A DNA stretch of 64,000 nucleotides from an uncultured Porphyromonadaceae bacterium (GTDB lineage Bacteria > Bacteroidota > Bacteroidia > Bacteroidales > Muribaculaceae), in assembly GCA_947177185.1 (NCBI GenBank), contig CAMWTJ010000005.1, positions 36,959 through 100,958 on the forward strand. Direction: 5' to 3'. The translations under genes were made by a program, and so were the position numbers. This document shows positions 15,855 through 25,362 of this stretch, one piece after another; positions within the stretch are counted from its first letter, which is position 1, and the number at the start of each line of letters is the position of its first letter. The notes under the pieces are model-generated. The model saw nothing but the letters and a program-made list of their open reading frames with translations, was not told the origin of the DNA and made no database searches.

Positions 15855-17048
15855 TTATTCTACATAGAGCACAAGGCCTTTGAGATATTCGCCTTCGGGA
15901 TGATAGATGCTCACGGGATGATCGGCCGGCTGAGTGAGCTGGTGCAGTATGCGCACGCGCCGGCGGCTCTGGGCGGCGGCGGAGAACACGGCCACGCGGA
16001 ACTGCTCGCGGCTCACGGCCTGCGAGCACGAGAAGGTGAACAGCACGCCTCCGGGCGCTATTTTTTCGAACGCGCGCGCGTTAAGGCGTCTGTAGCCCTG
16101 CAGGGCATTGTGCAGGGCGCTGCGGTGTTTGGCGAACGCCGGCGGGTCGAGCACTATCAGGTCGTAGGCGCCGGCCTCCATGCTGTCGAGATGGCGGAAG
16201 GCGTCCTCGGCTACCGCGCGGTGGCGTGTGTTGCCCGGGAAATTCAGTTCCACGTTGGCGTCGGTCAGTGCCACGGCCTTTGCCGACGAGTCGACCGACA
16301 CCACTTGCTCCGCTCCTCCGCCGAGTGCGTAGACGGAAAATCCGCCCGTGTAGCAGAACATGTTGAGTACGCGGCGTCCGGCCGAGTAGCGTGCCAGCAG
16401 GGAGCGGTTGTCGCGCTGGTCCACAAAAAAGCCTGTTTTCTGGCCGCGGAGCCAGTCGATATGGAATTTGAGTCCGTTTTCTATGGCCACATTGCCGCTG
16501 TAGGAGCCCACGATGTAGTCGTTCTGCGGGTCAAGGCGCGCCTTGTAGGGCAGTGTGGTTTCGCTTTTATAATATACGTTGGCTATGCCGGCTCCGGGCA
16601 GTTCGGTGAGCGCGCGGGCTATGGTGTCGCGCACAAAGTGCATGCCGGGGGAGTGTGCCTGCACCACGGCGGTGTCGCCGTACACATCGACCACGAGGCC
16701 CGGCAGAAAATCGCCTTCGCCGTGCACCAGCCGGAACGCGGTGTTGTCGGGGCGCTGCAGGCCGAGAGTGCGTCGCATGGCGTAGGCTTCGGCCAGGCGG
16801 CGTGCGAAAAAGGCGTCGTCGACGGCAGTGTCGGCAAAGTCGAGCATGCGCACGGCGATGCTGCCTATCTGGAAATGCCCTACGCCTATCAGGCGTCCGT
16901 CGTGGGCGGCTACGCGCACCACGCTGCCTTCTTCTATGTCGCGGGGCATCTCGGTGAGTGCGCCTGAGAACACCCAGGGGTGCAGGCGGTCGAGTGATTC
17001 TTCTTTTCCGCGGCGGAGCCGCAGGGTGGGTATGTTTTCAGCTGTCAT
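15855..17048 (-). CDS. rlmI: 23S rRNA (cytosine-1962-C5)-methyltransferase RlmI family
   Basis: This 397-residue protein has an N-terminal PUA-like domain (LRLRRGKEESLDRLHPWVFS) and a C-terminal class I SAM-dependent methyltransferase. Recognisable pieces are WLRGQKTGFFVDQRDNRSLL, the SAM-binding VLNMFCYTGGFSVYALGGGA, and the catalytic loop LIVLDPPAFAKHRSAL. A later FTFSCSQAVSREQF segment also fits. RlmI methylates C1962 of 23S rRNA in E. coli; the exact target base here is assumed by homology. It lies 6 nt downstream of rseP and 26 nt upstream of the DPP III gene and is likely co-transcribed with rseP. Confidence 0.9.
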   Translation of the reverse strand: MTAENIPTLRLRRGKEESLDRLHPWVFSGALTEMPRDIEEGSVVRVAAHDGRLIGVGHFQIGSIAVRMLDFADTAVDDAFFARRLAEAYAMRRTLGLQRPDNTAFRLVHGEGDFLPGLVVDVYGDTAVVQAHSPGMHFVRDTIARALTELPGAGIANVYYKSETTLPYKARLDPQNDYIVGSYSGNVAIENGLKFHIDWLRGQKTGFFVDQRDNRSLLARYSAGRRVLNMFCYTGGFSVYALGGGAEQVVSVDSSAKAVALTDANVELNFPGNTRHRAVAEDAFRHLDSMEAGAYDLIVLDPPAFAKHRSALHNALQGYRRLNARAFEKIAPGGVLFTFSCSQAVSREQFRVAVFSAAAQSRRRVRILHQLTQPADHPVSIYHPEGEYLKGLVLYVE

Positions 17049-17054
17049 TGCGGA

Positions 17055-18506
17055 TTATTTAAGGAGAAACCGAAAAATGTCGTTGGCATTGGCATAGAGC
17101 AGCAGCATGAACAGGAATCCCATGCCTATCATGTTGGCTATCTCAAGGAAGCGTTCCGAAGGTTTGCGGCGTGTGATGATTTCCACCAGCAGGAACAGGG
17201 TGTAGCCGCCGTCGAGCGCGGGTATCGGAATGATGTTCATAAAGGCGAGTATCACAGAGAGGAAGGCCGTGATCTGCCAGAACGAATACCAGTTCCATTT
17301 TTCAGGGAAAAGACTGCCCAGGGTACCGAAGCCTCCCACACTCTGCGCGCCTTCCTTGCTGAAGACAAGGCGCAGCGACGAAACGTATGCTCCGAGCTGG
17401 CCCGTGCCTATCTCCCATCCGCGCGGCAGAGCAGCGAGCAGCGAATATTTCACCTCTTTGATTTCGAAGATGTCGTAGGGACTGAGCATCTGTATGCCTA
17501 TTTTGCCGTTTTCGTTGATGCTCACGGGGATGCGCTCTTCGGCTTTGCCGTCGCGCACCACGGCCATGTCGACCGTCGCGCCCTTGTTTTCGGCGAGCGC
17601 GGGGTAGAATTCGCTCATGGACGGTGTGCGCGTGCTGCCCACGGCCACAATGCGGTCGCCCTCGCGCAGCCCGGCCTCTATGGCGCCTTCGCCCGGCATA
17701 AGCCTGGAAATCACCACGGGCACACGCATCTGCATGATGCCTTTCGAGTTGTTGGACGCGAGTGTGCGCAGCAGGCTTTCGGGCACCACGATGTCGACAC
17801 TGTCGGTGCCTCGCAGCACTTTCACCCGGGCGCCGGGCTGAATCATGTTCCACGGCTCGGAATAGCTGAGGTCGTCGAACGGACGGCCGTCGAGCGATAT
17901 GAGGCGGTCGCCGTCGCGGAAACCTGCGTCGTGCATCTCTTTTGAGAAGTCAAGTCCTTCGGTCATGGCCGAGTACGGGACCACGCGGTCGCCCCAGTGG
18001 AAGGCGATTCCGGCGTATATGATGATGGCGAGCACAAAATTCAGCAGAACGCCGGCCACCATTACGAGCAGACGCTTCCATGCTGCTTTGCTTCTGAACT
18101 CCCAGGGCTGGGGTTCCGACGCGAGGTCTTTGCTGCTTTTGGTTTCGTCGACCATGCCTGCTATGTCGCAGTAGCCGCCGAGCGGCAGCCATCCGAGTCC
18201 GTATATGGTGTCGCGCCAGGTGGGCTTGTCGGATGTGGCCGGTTTCGGGTTGCCCACACGGATGGTTTTCCACGCGTGCTGCTGCTCGGTGCCGTCGGCG
18301 TTTTCGCGGGTGTATCCGATTATCTGCAGCGTACCCTTTCGCGGGTCGTATTTAAGCAGTGAAAACCACGGGTTGAAGAACAGATAGAAACGGTTCACCT
18401 TGATGCCGAACATGCGGGCGAATATGTAGTGGCCGAACTCGTGCACCGTGACCAGTATCACCAGTGCCAGTATCAGTTGCAGGGCTTTGAAAAGAAAACT
18501 TTCCAC
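17055..18506 (-). CDS. rseP: Site-2 zinc metalloprotease RseP
   Basis: This 483-residue M50 intramembrane protease has the zinc motif HEFGH at residues 22-26 inside the first membrane helix (ILVTVHEFGHYIFARMFGIK). The FFNPWF and GWLPLGGYCDIAGM segments follow. A PDZ-like region (GDRLISLDGRPFDDLSYSEP; GLREGDRIVAVGSTRTP) fills the middle, and the LDG motif (IPIPALDGGYTLFLLVEI) lies near the C-terminus. RseP cleaves membrane-bound anti-sigma factors in their helix and clears signal peptides. Two ECF sigma operons with membrane partners lie elsewhere in this window and could be substrates. It is 57 nt downstream of dxr, the usual bacterial order dxr-rseP. Confidence 0.95.
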   Translation of the reverse strand: MESFLFKALQLILALVILVTVHEFGHYIFARMFGIKVNRFYLFFNPWFSLLKYDPRKGTLQIIGYTRENADGTEQQHAWKTIRVGNPKPATSDKPTWRDTIYGLGWLPLGGYCDIAGMVDETKSSKDLASEPQPWEFRSKAAWKRLLVMVAGVLLNFVLAIIIYAGIAFHWGDRVVPYSAMTEGLDFSKEMHDAGFRDGDRLISLDGRPFDDLSYSEPWNMIQPGARVKVLRGTDSVDIVVPESLLRTLASNNSKGIMQMRVPVVISRLMPGEGAIEAGLREGDRIVAVGSTRTPSMSEFYPALAENKGATVDMAVVRDGKAEERIPVSINENGKIGIQMLSPYDIFEIKEVKYSLLAALPRGWEIGTGQLGAYVSSLRLVFSKEGAQSVGGFGTLGSLFPEKWNWYSFWQITAFLSVILAFMNIIPIPALDGGYTLFLLVEIITRRKPSERFLEIANMIGMGFLFMLLLYANANDIFRFLLK

Positions 18507-18563
18507 TTGGAAAAATCTGAAGTTAGGAGGTTTGTGAATATAAATCGTGGTTTGCCCGGACGG

Positions 18564-19733
18564 CTATGCGCCTGCCTTTCGGATTTCTTCTTCGGCGATG
18601 GCGCGGGCCTCGCTGTTGGAGGCTACGTAGTCGGCATAGTCCGGCTCAGCCACGAACGCCGTGCGCGCGAGTGTGCGGCAGATAGTGTCGTAGATGCTGT
18701 AGAAGCCTATGCGGCCGTGCAGAAACGCGGCCACCGCTATTTCGTTGGCGGCGTTGATCACGCAGGCGGCGTTGCCGCCGCGGCGTATGGCTTCGTCGGC
18801 GAGTGTCAGGCAGGGGAAGCGCGAGGGGTCGGGGTTCTCGAAGGTGAGCGTGGCCAGCTGTTCGATGCCGAGCGGACGCTCCGCGCCGGGCAGGCGCTCG
18901 GCGCAGCCCATGGCGTATGCGATGGGCAGACGCATGTCGGGCACTCCCATCTGTGCTTTTATGGCTCCGTCGGCAAATTCCACCATGGAGTGTATGATGC
19001 TCTGCGGATGCACGATGGCCGAGATGCGCTCGGGTTTCATGCCGAAAAGCCAGCGGGCTTCGATTATCTCGAAAGCCTTGTTCATCATTGTGGCGGAGTC
19101 GATGGTGATTTTCGCTCCCATGTCCCAGTTGGGGTGGCGCAGGGCGTCGGCGGCTGTGGCCTTTTCTATGCGGCTGCGCTCCCACGTGCGGAACGGGCCG
19201 CCGGAGGCCGTAATGATAAGGCGGCTTACGCTGTCGCGGTCTTCTCCTTCGAGGCACTGGTACACGGCCGAATGTTCGGAGTCCACGGGATATACTCGCG
19301 AAGGCGATTCGGCGAGCAGGCGCGTCACGTAGTCGCCGGCCACCACCAGCGTTTCTTTGTTGGCGAGGGCTATGTCCTTGCCGGCGCGTATGGCCCTGAT
19401 TGTGGGCTCAAGGCCGCTGTAGCCCACGGTGGCGGTGACCACCATGTCTATTTCGGGCAGTGCGACGGCGTCGGCCACGGCTGCGGCGCCGGCGGCAGTG
19501 GCTATGCCGAGCGGCGACAGGGCCTCGCGCAATGTGCCGTAGGCGCTTTCGTCGGCTATCACAGCCAGGCGGGGGCGGAAGTGCAGGGCCTGTTCTATCA
19601 GGCTGTCGACGCGGCGTCCGGCCACGAGCACCACAGGGCGGTACAGCTCAGGGTGTGCGGCTATGATGTCGAGCGTCTGCGTGCCTATCGAGCCGGTGCT
19701 CCCGAGTATGGCTATATTCTTAGGTGAATTCAC
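18564..19733 (-). CDS. dxr: 1-deoxy-D-xylulose-5-phosphate reductoisomerase
   Basis: This 389-residue enzyme catalyses the second step of the MEP isoprenoid pathway, DXP to MEP with NADPH. Visible motifs are the nucleotide-binding ILGSTGSIGTQTLDI at the N-terminus, NKETLVVAGDYV, the substrate region PVDSEHSAVYQCL, ITASGGPFRTW, and PNWDMGAKITIDSATMMNKA. The length is normal for the family. It leads the dxr-rseP-rlmI-DPP III run on the minus strand. A -7 box TATATTTG at 19756-19763 (minus strand) lies about 23 nt upstream of the start, so transcription probably begins between this gene and the U32 gene. Confidence 0.97.
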   Translation of the reverse strand: MNSPKNIAILGSTGSIGTQTLDIIAAHPELYRPVVLVAGRRVDSLIEQALHFRPRLAVIADESAYGTLREALSPLGIATAAGAAAVADAVALPEIDMVVTATVGYSGLEPTIRAIRAGKDIALANKETLVVAGDYVTRLLAESPSRVYPVDSEHSAVYQCLEGEDRDSVSRLIITASGGPFRTWERSRIEKATAADALRHPNWDMGAKITIDSATMMNKAFEIIEARWLFGMKPERISAIVHPQSIIHSMVEFADGAIKAQMGVPDMRLPIAYAMGCAERLPGAERPLGIEQLATLTFENPDPSRFPCLTLADEAIRRGGNAACVINAANEIAVAAFLHGRIGFYSIYDTICRTLARTAFVAEPDYADYVASNSEARAIAEEEIRKAGA

Positions 19734-19755
19734 GATTGGTTGACTGTTTTACGTG

Positions 19756-19763
19756 CAAATATA
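19756..19763 (-). promoter_or_regulatory. -7 promoter box for dxr
   Basis: The minus strand reads TATATTTG here, a match to TAnnTTTG, 22 nt upstream of the dxr ATG. No clear -33 element is seen at the expected spacing. Confidence 0.5.
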
Positions 19764-19805
19764 CAACAAATAATTGAAATTTAGCGTACGGCGCGCCGGC
19801 ATGCG

Positions 19806-21644
19806 TCATTTCTGCCGGAGCACGTGCATCTCGCAGGCGGCGCAGTCGAAATGCAGTCGGTAGCGCAGTCCCTGGGCGCAGAGATACAGGGGCTCGGGGA
19901 GTTTTTTGCCGTCGGGCGTGCGCAGGCATGCGCCGAGTTCGCGCCGCAGGCAGTAGCGTGTGGTCATCACGCGCATTTCGCCGTCCGGGCGTTCGCTCTC
20001 CGCTGCTTTCTGCCGAACGGTGGCGCCGGCTGCCGCGTATAGCTCGGCGGCCATGGCGTTGGCCACATTGTCGTGGTAGGTGGTCACGATGCCGGCCATG
20101 TCGGTCGGCGTAAGAGCGCAAGGGCGCCGCCGGTCGTAGGCGTAACGCGCGCGTTGAGCGGCGTCGAGGGCGGCGGTGGTGTCGCGCCGCAGGGCTGTGA
20201 GCGCCGACGCGGCTATGAAGGTGCCGTCGCCCAAGGTGTCGTTGAGTGTGCGCAGCCGGTAGATGGTGTTGCCGAGGCGTTCGAGCGTGCGCCGGCGTGC
20301 GTCGGCCTGCGGGGTGTCGGCAGCTTGTATGTCGGCCGCGGAGCATAGTTCCACGCGGTTGCCGCGTTCGTCGCTTGCCTCCAGCGCTATGCGTCCGTGT
20401 GTCACCGCGCGCAGAGTCATGTCCACGGCTATGGTGCGTGTCGGGCGGGCGCGGTCGGCAGCGTCGCCGTAGGCCTTGTCGGCGTTGCGGTAGAGCATGG
20501 TTCCGGGGCGTATGTCTGTGTCAGACGCCGTCAGGACGGTGTTGCCTTCGGCGCGGTTGACGCGGAAGCCGTTGAAGCGTCCGTCTTTGTCGAAATATCC
20601 CAGTCCGTCGCCGTTGTGCAGTTCCGCCGCGGTCCGCACGGTTATGCGGCGGCGTGCGGCCGCTGTCACGCGCCCGATGGGCTCTCCGATGCTTTTCGGC
20701 GAGGCGAGCGAGGCAATCTGTCCCGGCTCCCGGCGGGGCGTGTCGAGAAAATATGTGGTGTAGCCGCGGTTGAACACTTTTGCGAGGTCGGGCGTGAAGC
20801 CCGCGTCCGCGCGTCCGCGCGAAGCCCGCACGTACTTTCCTGCTGATGCTGCCGCCACGCGGTCGAGAGCGTCGGAATAGGCCGCCACGGTAGAGCGCAC
20901 GTAGGCTGCGTCCTTGAGGCGTCCTTCTATCTTGAACGACGATATGCCGGCGTCGGCCATGCGGCCGAGCTGGTCGAGGCGCTGCATGTCGCGCAGCGAC
21001 AGGTAGTGGCGTTCGGGGGCGAGGTCGCGCCCGGAGGAGTCGCACAGGCGGTAGGGCAGACGGCACATCTGCGGGCACTCGCCGCGGTTGGCGCTGCGCC
21101 CCATGGCCATGTAGCCTGCCTGGCAGTCGCCGCTGTAGCTCACGCACAGGGCTCCGTGCACAAACGCCTCGAGCGGCACCGTGGTGGCCGCGCGCACGGC
21201 GCGTATCTCGTCGAGCGTGAGCTCGCGCGCGAGCACTATCTGCGAGAAACCGGCCTTTTCGAGCAGCGCGGCGCGTGCCGCAGTGCGCGTGTCGCACTGC
21301 GTGCTGGCGTGCAGGGCTATGGGCGGAAGGTCCATGCGCAGATACGCCATGTCCTGCACTATCAGCGCGTCGGCGCCGGCGTCGTACAGCTCTCTTGCGA
21401 GCTGCTCGGCCGCCTTAAGCTCGGAGTCGTAGAGTATGGTGTTCATCGTCACATAGACGCGTGCGCAGAACTTATGGGCCATATCGGCCACGCGTGCTAT
21501 GTCGGCCACGGAGTTGCCGGCGGCGGAACGCGCGCCGAAGGCCAGCGCGCCTATGTACACGGCGTCGGCACCGCAGAGTATGGCGTCGGCGGCAATGTCG
21601 GCGTTGCGGGCCGGAGCGAGCAGTTCGAGCGTTGTAGGTGTCAT
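19806..21644 (-). CDS. U32 family protein with DUF3656-like C-terminus (RlhA/TrhP-like)
   Basis: This 612-residue protein starts at TTLELLAPARNADIAADAIL, the standard U32 N-terminus; a long upstream open frame is read-through of the PHP gene. Conserved U32 pieces are GADAVYIGALAFGARSAAGN, STQCDTRTAARAALLEKAGF, and the cysteine cluster GDCQAGYMAMGRSANRGECP followed by QMCRLPYRLCD. That cluster likely binds an iron-sulfur cluster. The extra ~200-residue C-terminus matches the longer RlhA-type members, which hydroxylate a 23S rRNA cytidine, better than the shorter TrhP tRNA-hydroxylation proteins. Four more Cys or His residues lie near the end. The start overlaps the PHP gene's stop by 4 nt. The family is certain; the substrate is not. 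Confidence 0.85.
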   Translation of the reverse strand: MTPTTLELLAPARNADIAADAILCGADAVYIGALAFGARSAAGNSVADIARVADMAHKFCARVYVTMNTILYDSELKAAEQLARELYDAGADALIVQDMAYLRMDLPPIALHASTQCDTRTAARAALLEKAGFSQIVLARELTLDEIRAVRAATTVPLEAFVHGALCVSYSGDCQAGYMAMGRSANRGECPQMCRLPYRLCDSSGRDLAPERHYLSLRDMQRLDQLGRMADAGISSFKIEGRLKDAAYVRSTVAAYSDALDRVAAASAGKYVRASRGRADAGFTPDLAKVFNRGYTTYFLDTPRREPGQIASLASPKSIGEPIGRVTAAARRRITVRTAAELHNGDGLGYFDKDGRFNGFRVNRAEGNTVLTASDTDIRPGTMLYRNADKAYGDAADRARPTRTIAVDMTLRAVTHGRIALEASDERGNRVELCSAADIQAADTPQADARRRTLERLGNTIYRLRTLNDTLGDGTFIAASALTALRRDTTAALDAAQRARYAYDRRRPCALTPTDMAGIVTTYHDNVANAMAAELYAAAGATVRQKAAESERPDGEMRVMTTRYCLRRELGACLRTPDGKKLPEPLYLCAQGLRYRLHFDCAACEMHVLRQK

Positions 21645-22462
21645 CGCAGCGAGTCGAGTAGTTGAAATGCTTCGGCGCGTGAGGCGTCGGTGAGCGCGGG
21701 GTCGTGGGCGTCGCTGTTGACCACCACGGGCACTCCTGCGCGCAGCAGGGCGCTCCAGTGGTCCGTGGCGGGGAAAAAGCGCCCGTGGCGCGTGCGCGCT
21801 TTTGTGTTGATTTCCGCGGCTATGCCTGCGGCCGCTATGCAGTCTATGGTATCGGCTATGTGGCGTCTGTACCATGGCTGCTCCTCTATGTCGGGCTGTA
21901 TCGACGACGCGTTCAGCGCGATTTTGTCGAAATGGCCCACGATGTCGAGGCCTCCGGCCTCTATCATGGCTTGTGTCTGGCTGAAGAATTTGTCGACCAC
22001 GTAGCGGAGGTCGTCGTCAAACACCGTGTGCACGTAGTGCCTGAAGCGGTCGGCAGGGCCGTCGGTGTCGGCAAACTGTCCGTCGGCGTCAGGCACGAAG
22101 TGCACGCTGCCTATCACATAGTCCAGGCCCATGGCGCGCACGCGTCTGTCGGCCGGGCCGAAATGCGGGCCGAGGTAGTCCACCTCCATGCCTGCATAGA
22201 GCTTTATGCGCTCGCCGAAGACTGCGCGCAGGCGTTCCACCTCTTCAAAGTAAGGCCTGACGTCGGCTGCGTCCATATTGCACGGCGAGGCTATCGGCAG
22301 CGGGCTGTGCGGGGAGAACCCGTAGTGCCGCAGCCCGGCGGCGATGGCGCCTTCCACCATTGTTTCCATGTCGGCGTGGCCGTCGCAAAACTGCGTGTGG
22401 CTGTGTAGGTTGTAGCGTCGGTCGACGCCTATGTCGTTTAAAATCTGTAAGAAATCGCTCAT
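21641..22462 (-). CDS. PHP-domain phosphatase, histidinol-phosphatase HisJ-like
   Basis: This 273-residue protein starts at MSDFLQILNDIGVDRRYNLH. PHP metal-binding motifs are clear: LHSHTQFCDGHADMETMV (HxH), GFSPHSPLP, a Glu in GMEVDYLG, YVIGSVHFV, LDIVGHFDKIALN, and the C-terminal VVVNSDAHD. These are the ligands of a trinuclear metal site in HisJ-type histidinol-phosphate phosphatases. No other histidine-biosynthesis genes are near, so a different phosphate-ester substrate is possible. It is 5 nt downstream of cstA and overlaps the U32 gene by 4 nt, so it is part of a tightly packed operon. Confidence 0.88.
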   Translation of the reverse strand: MSDFLQILNDIGVDRRYNLHSHTQFCDGHADMETMVEGAIAAGLRHYGFSPHSPLPIASPCNMDAADVRPYFEEVERLRAVFGERIKLYAGMEVDYLGPHFGPADRRVRAMGLDYVIGSVHFVPDADGQFADTDGPADRFRHYVHTVFDDDLRYVVDKFFSQTQAMIEAGGLDIVGHFDKIALNASSIQPDIEEQPWYRRHIADTIDCIAAAGIAAEINTKARTRHGRFFPATDHWSALLRAGVPVVVNSDAHDPALTDASRAEAFQLLDSLR

Positions 22463-22467
22463 TGTTT

Positions 22468-23910
22468 TTATGGGAGTAGTGTTGCGCGCTGCCCGACGCG
22501 TATCAGGCGGGCAAATAGCGCCGACACGGCCGTTGTGACGCAAAGTGCGATGCCGGTGGCCGTGTGCCACGTCAGTCCGAATCCTTCGGGCCTCGGGGCA
22601 AAAAGTATATACGCCGTGCACACAGTGGTCATGAACATGGCAGGAATCATCGTTATGGCGTAGAAGCGCCCGCTGCGGCGGAGGTAGGCCGAGGCGGCCC
22701 ATAGGGTGAACACGGCCAGAGTCTGGTTGCTCCATGCGAAGTAGCGCCACAACACGTTGAAATCGATGGTCATGAGCAGCGCTGTAAGCGCGAATATGGG
22801 CACCGACACCAGCAGACGGCGCAGTATGGACTGCTGGCCGATGTGCAGGAAATCGGCCGCAATCAGGCGTGCCGAGCGCAGGGCGGTGTCGCCGGTGGTG
22901 ATGGGTGCGGCCACCACGCCGAGTATGGCGAGCAGGCCGCCTGCGGCACCGAGCCAGCCTACGGATATTTCTTTCACCAGGGCGCCCGCGCCGCCCGGAT
23001 TGGCAGCCATGAAGCCGCGCAGCGCGTCGTAGCCGCCGGTGAAGGCTATCGCTGCCGCGGCCCATACCAGTGCCACAAAGCCTTCGGCCACCATGGCTCC
23101 GTAGAACACAGGGCGCGCAAGGCGTTCGTTTTTAAGACACCGGGCCATCATGGGGCTCTGCGTGGCGTGAAAGCCGCTGATGGCACCGCATGCGATGCTT
23201 ACAAACATCATGGGAAACACTGGGTGCGACGCATCGCCGTAGCGGCTGCCCAAGCCGTCGGAGAAACCGACGGGAATGTCGTGGCCGCCGAAAAGCAGCA
23301 CAAACAGCATGCCTGCGGCCATAAACAGCAATGCGAAACCGAACAGGGGGTAGAAGCGCGCTATGAGTTTGTCGACAGGCAGCAGAGTGGCCAGCACATA
23401 GTAGAGAAAGATGGCTCCGATCCAGAAGCCCGTGCCGAAAGCGTCCGGCGTCATGGACGAAAGCAGGCCCGCGGGAGTGATTACGAACACGGCACCTACA
23501 AGTATGAGCAGAGCCATGGAGAAAAGGCGCATGGTCTGACGCACGCCCGCTCCAAGCTCATTGCCCACGATTTCGGGCAGGGAAATGCCTCCGCCGCGCA
23601 CGCTCATCATGGCCGAAATAAAGTCGTGGACCGCGCCGGCAAAGATAGTGCCGAACACAATCCACAGGAACGCCGCCGGGCCGAACATCACACCCATTAT
23701 GGCTCCGAAGATGGGGCCGAGGCCGGCGATGTTCAGAAACTGGATAAGGAACACGCGCCAGGTGGGCAGCGGCACGAAATCCACCCCGTCGCGGCCGGTT
23801 TCCGACGGCATGGCACGCGCAGGGTCGATACCGAACACACGCTCGGCGAATTTGCCGTAGACTATATAGCCCGCTACAAGCGCCACCAGAGAGAGAGCGA
23901 ACGCTGTCAT
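22468..23910 (-). CDS. cstA: CstA family pyruvate/peptide transporter
   Basis: This 480-residue polytopic membrane protein carries the CstA signature segments GRDGVDFVPLPTWRVFLIQF, LNIAGLGPIFGAIMGVMFGP, and FHATQSPMMARCLKNE. A later VAAPITTGDTALRSARLIAA is also typical of the family. It is shorter than the ~700-residue E. coli protein but has the length usual in Bacteroidetes. CstA/BtsT proteins import pyruvate, and in some species they support peptide use during carbon starvation. The start overlaps the end of the TPR/PD40 gene by 4 nt and the PHP gene follows after 5 nt, so all four genes appear to be one transcript. Confidence 0.93.
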   Translation of the reverse strand: MTAFALSLVALVAGYIVYGKFAERVFGIDPARAMPSETGRDGVDFVPLPTWRVFLIQFLNIAGLGPIFGAIMGVMFGPAAFLWIVFGTIFAGAVHDFISAMMSVRGGGISLPEIVGNELGAGVRQTMRLFSMALLILVGAVFVITPAGLLSSMTPDAFGTGFWIGAIFLYYVLATLLPVDKLIARFYPLFGFALLFMAAGMLFVLLFGGHDIPVGFSDGLGSRYGDASHPVFPMMFVSIACGAISGFHATQSPMMARCLKNERLARPVFYGAMVAEGFVALVWAAAAIAFTGGYDALRGFMAANPGGAGALVKEISVGWLGAAGGLLAILGVVAAPITTGDTALRSARLIAADFLHIGQQSILRRLLVSVPIFALTALLMTIDFNVLWRYFAWSNQTLAVFTLWAASAYLRRSGRFYAITMIPAMFMTTVCTAYILFAPRPEGFGLTWHTATGIALCVTTAVSALFARLIRVGQRATLLP

Positions 23911-25313
23911 CGTGCGCGGGATTCGAGCCTGACGGTTTTGTTGGCGGCAGCAGCGCGGCGCTTACGGGCCTTGTCGAGCTCGTTTTCGAGGCCTTTGATT
24001 CGTGTGGCCACGTTGCGCGCGCCGGCGCTGTATTTTTCGCGCAGGGTGGCGAGGTCGGCCTCGATGGCTGCGATTTCTTCGTCTATGGCGAGCAGATTTT
24101 CCATGGCCCGGCGTCCGTCAGATGTGCGGAAGTCGGAAAGACTGTGCAGCACGGAGCCGTCGCTCATGGCTATGGCGAAGCTCGGGCCGCCGCTGTCGTG
24201 GGTGCTGTCGGATTCGCGCGCCAGCGCGGCCACGCGGCTGCGCAAGGCGTCGTAGTCCTTGCCGGGTTCGAGCGTGGTGGCTATGCAGTCGGCTTTGGCG
24301 CGCGATGCGAGGTCGGGGGCGTCCGGCGCCACGTTCACACGCATGGCGGAGGGGATAAACTCGTAGATGGTCACTTTGCCCTCGGGTGCGGAGCGGTCGG
24401 TGGCCCACCAGCCCATGCCCGTTTCCTCGTCTATGGCGAGCAGGTAGTCGTTGGCGGGAGAATTATACGGCATGCCCACGTTCTGAGGCTGCAGGAAGCT
24501 GCCGTCGTCGGTGCGGCGTGTCATGAAGATATCGTATCCGCCAAGGCTTTCAGGGCCTTTGGCCGCGAAATACAGCGTTACGCCGTCGGGCATCAGGAAA
24601 GGGTAGGCTGTGGCGTCGGCGTCAAAGCCGAGGCTTATCTCCGCCGGGTTTTCCACGGTGCCGTCGTCGAGGATGTCGGCCATCATGAGCACCGGGGCCG
24701 CGGCGCTGTCGGATGCGGCGCTCCAAAACAGTTCTCGGCCGCACTGAGGCTGAAACACCATCTCGGCGTCGTTCACCCCCGCCTGGTCGCCGGAAAGGAG
24801 CTGTCCGGCACCTTCCGACAGACGGTAGTGGCGAAAGAATTCGTAGGCGTCGACCGTAAGGGAGTCCACAATCTCAATGCGCTCCACGCGCTCCATCATG
24901 TTGCGCATGGCCATGGCCCGGTCCTGCATTTCGCCGAGGGCGTCCGGGATTGCAGCCTTGCGGTTTTTGCGTATGGCCGCCTCCCATTTGTCAATATGAG
25001 CCGAGGCCTCGGCCGGTCTGTAGTCGTCGAGCGCAATCTGAGCCAGCAGTCGCGATGCGTCTGCCACACCGCGCCCTTCGGCCACCGTCAGCGGCGCCAC
25101 CGCCTCCTTGCCGCGCTCGAGCGCGTAAAGCGTCGCGCCGAGGTAATAGGCTGTGTTGCCGTCGCGTGGCGATTTTTTGTGCAATGTCTGCAGTGAGGAA
25201 AGTGCTTCCTCGTATTGGCCGTCGAGATACAGTTTCTTGGCGGCGTCTATAGGAGCTGCGGCCGCACCTATGCAGATGCCGAGGGCCACAGCGGCAATTT
25301 TCAGTCTGAGCAT
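23907..25313 (-). CDS. Exported TPR and PD40 beta-propeller protein
   Basis: This 468-residue protein has a signal peptide (MLRLKIAAVALGICIGAAAA). Two or three TPR-like helical pairs follow at about residues 22-110 (AKKLYLDGQYEEALSSLQTL). A PD40/WD40-like propeller segment with typical strands comes next (PFLMPDGVTLYFAAKGPESL, GGYDIFMTRR, NDYLLAIDEETGMGWWATDR). A charged coiled coil closes it (IDEEIAAIEADLATLREKYS onward). The layout resembles the N-terminal half of OmpA-linked TPR-PD40 proteins such as those around T9SS (PorE-like) but lacks the OmpA domain. It heads the operon with cstA (4-nt overlap). Its start is 17 nt from a convincing minus-strand promoter. The function is unknown; a scaffold role at the envelope is inferred. 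Confidence 0.75.
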   Translation of the reverse strand: MLRLKIAAVALGICIGAAAAPIDAAKKLYLDGQYEEALSSLQTLHKKSPRDGNTAYYLGATLYALERGKEAVAPLTVAEGRGVADASRLLAQIALDDYRPAEASAHIDKWEAAIRKNRKAAIPDALGEMQDRAMAMRNMMERVERIEIVDSLTVDAYEFFRHYRLSEGAGQLLSGDQAGVNDAEMVFQPQCGRELFWSAASDSAAAPVLMMADILDDGTVENPAEISLGFDADATAYPFLMPDGVTLYFAAKGPESLGGYDIFMTRRTDDGSFLQPQNVGMPYNSPANDYLLAIDEETGMGWWATDRSAPEGKVTIYEFIPSAMRVNVAPDAPDLASRAKADCIATTLEPGKDYDALRSRVAALARESDSTHDSGGPSFAIAMSDGSVLHSLSDFRTSDGRRAMENLLAIDEEIAAIEADLATLREKYSAGARNVATRIKGLENELDKARKRRAAAANKTVRLESRAR

Positions 25314-25330
25314 ATCTTATATATAATGTG

Positions 25331-25362
25331 CAAAAGTAAAGAAAAAACGCTATATTTGCAAA
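25331..25362 (-). promoter_or_regulatory. Promoter for the TPR/PD40-cstA operon
   Basis: On the minus strand TTTG (complement of 25359-25362) is followed after 20 nt by TACTTTTG (complement of 25331-25338). This fits the Bacteroidetes consensus. It interleaves with the -7 box of the divergent GH2 promoter. Confidence 0.65.
25351..25358 (+). promoter_or_regulatory. -7 promoter box for the GH2 operon
   Basis: TATATTTG lies 16 nt before the GH2 start codon. No good -33 is seen about 20 nt upstream, which may mean an activator is needed. Confidence 0.55.
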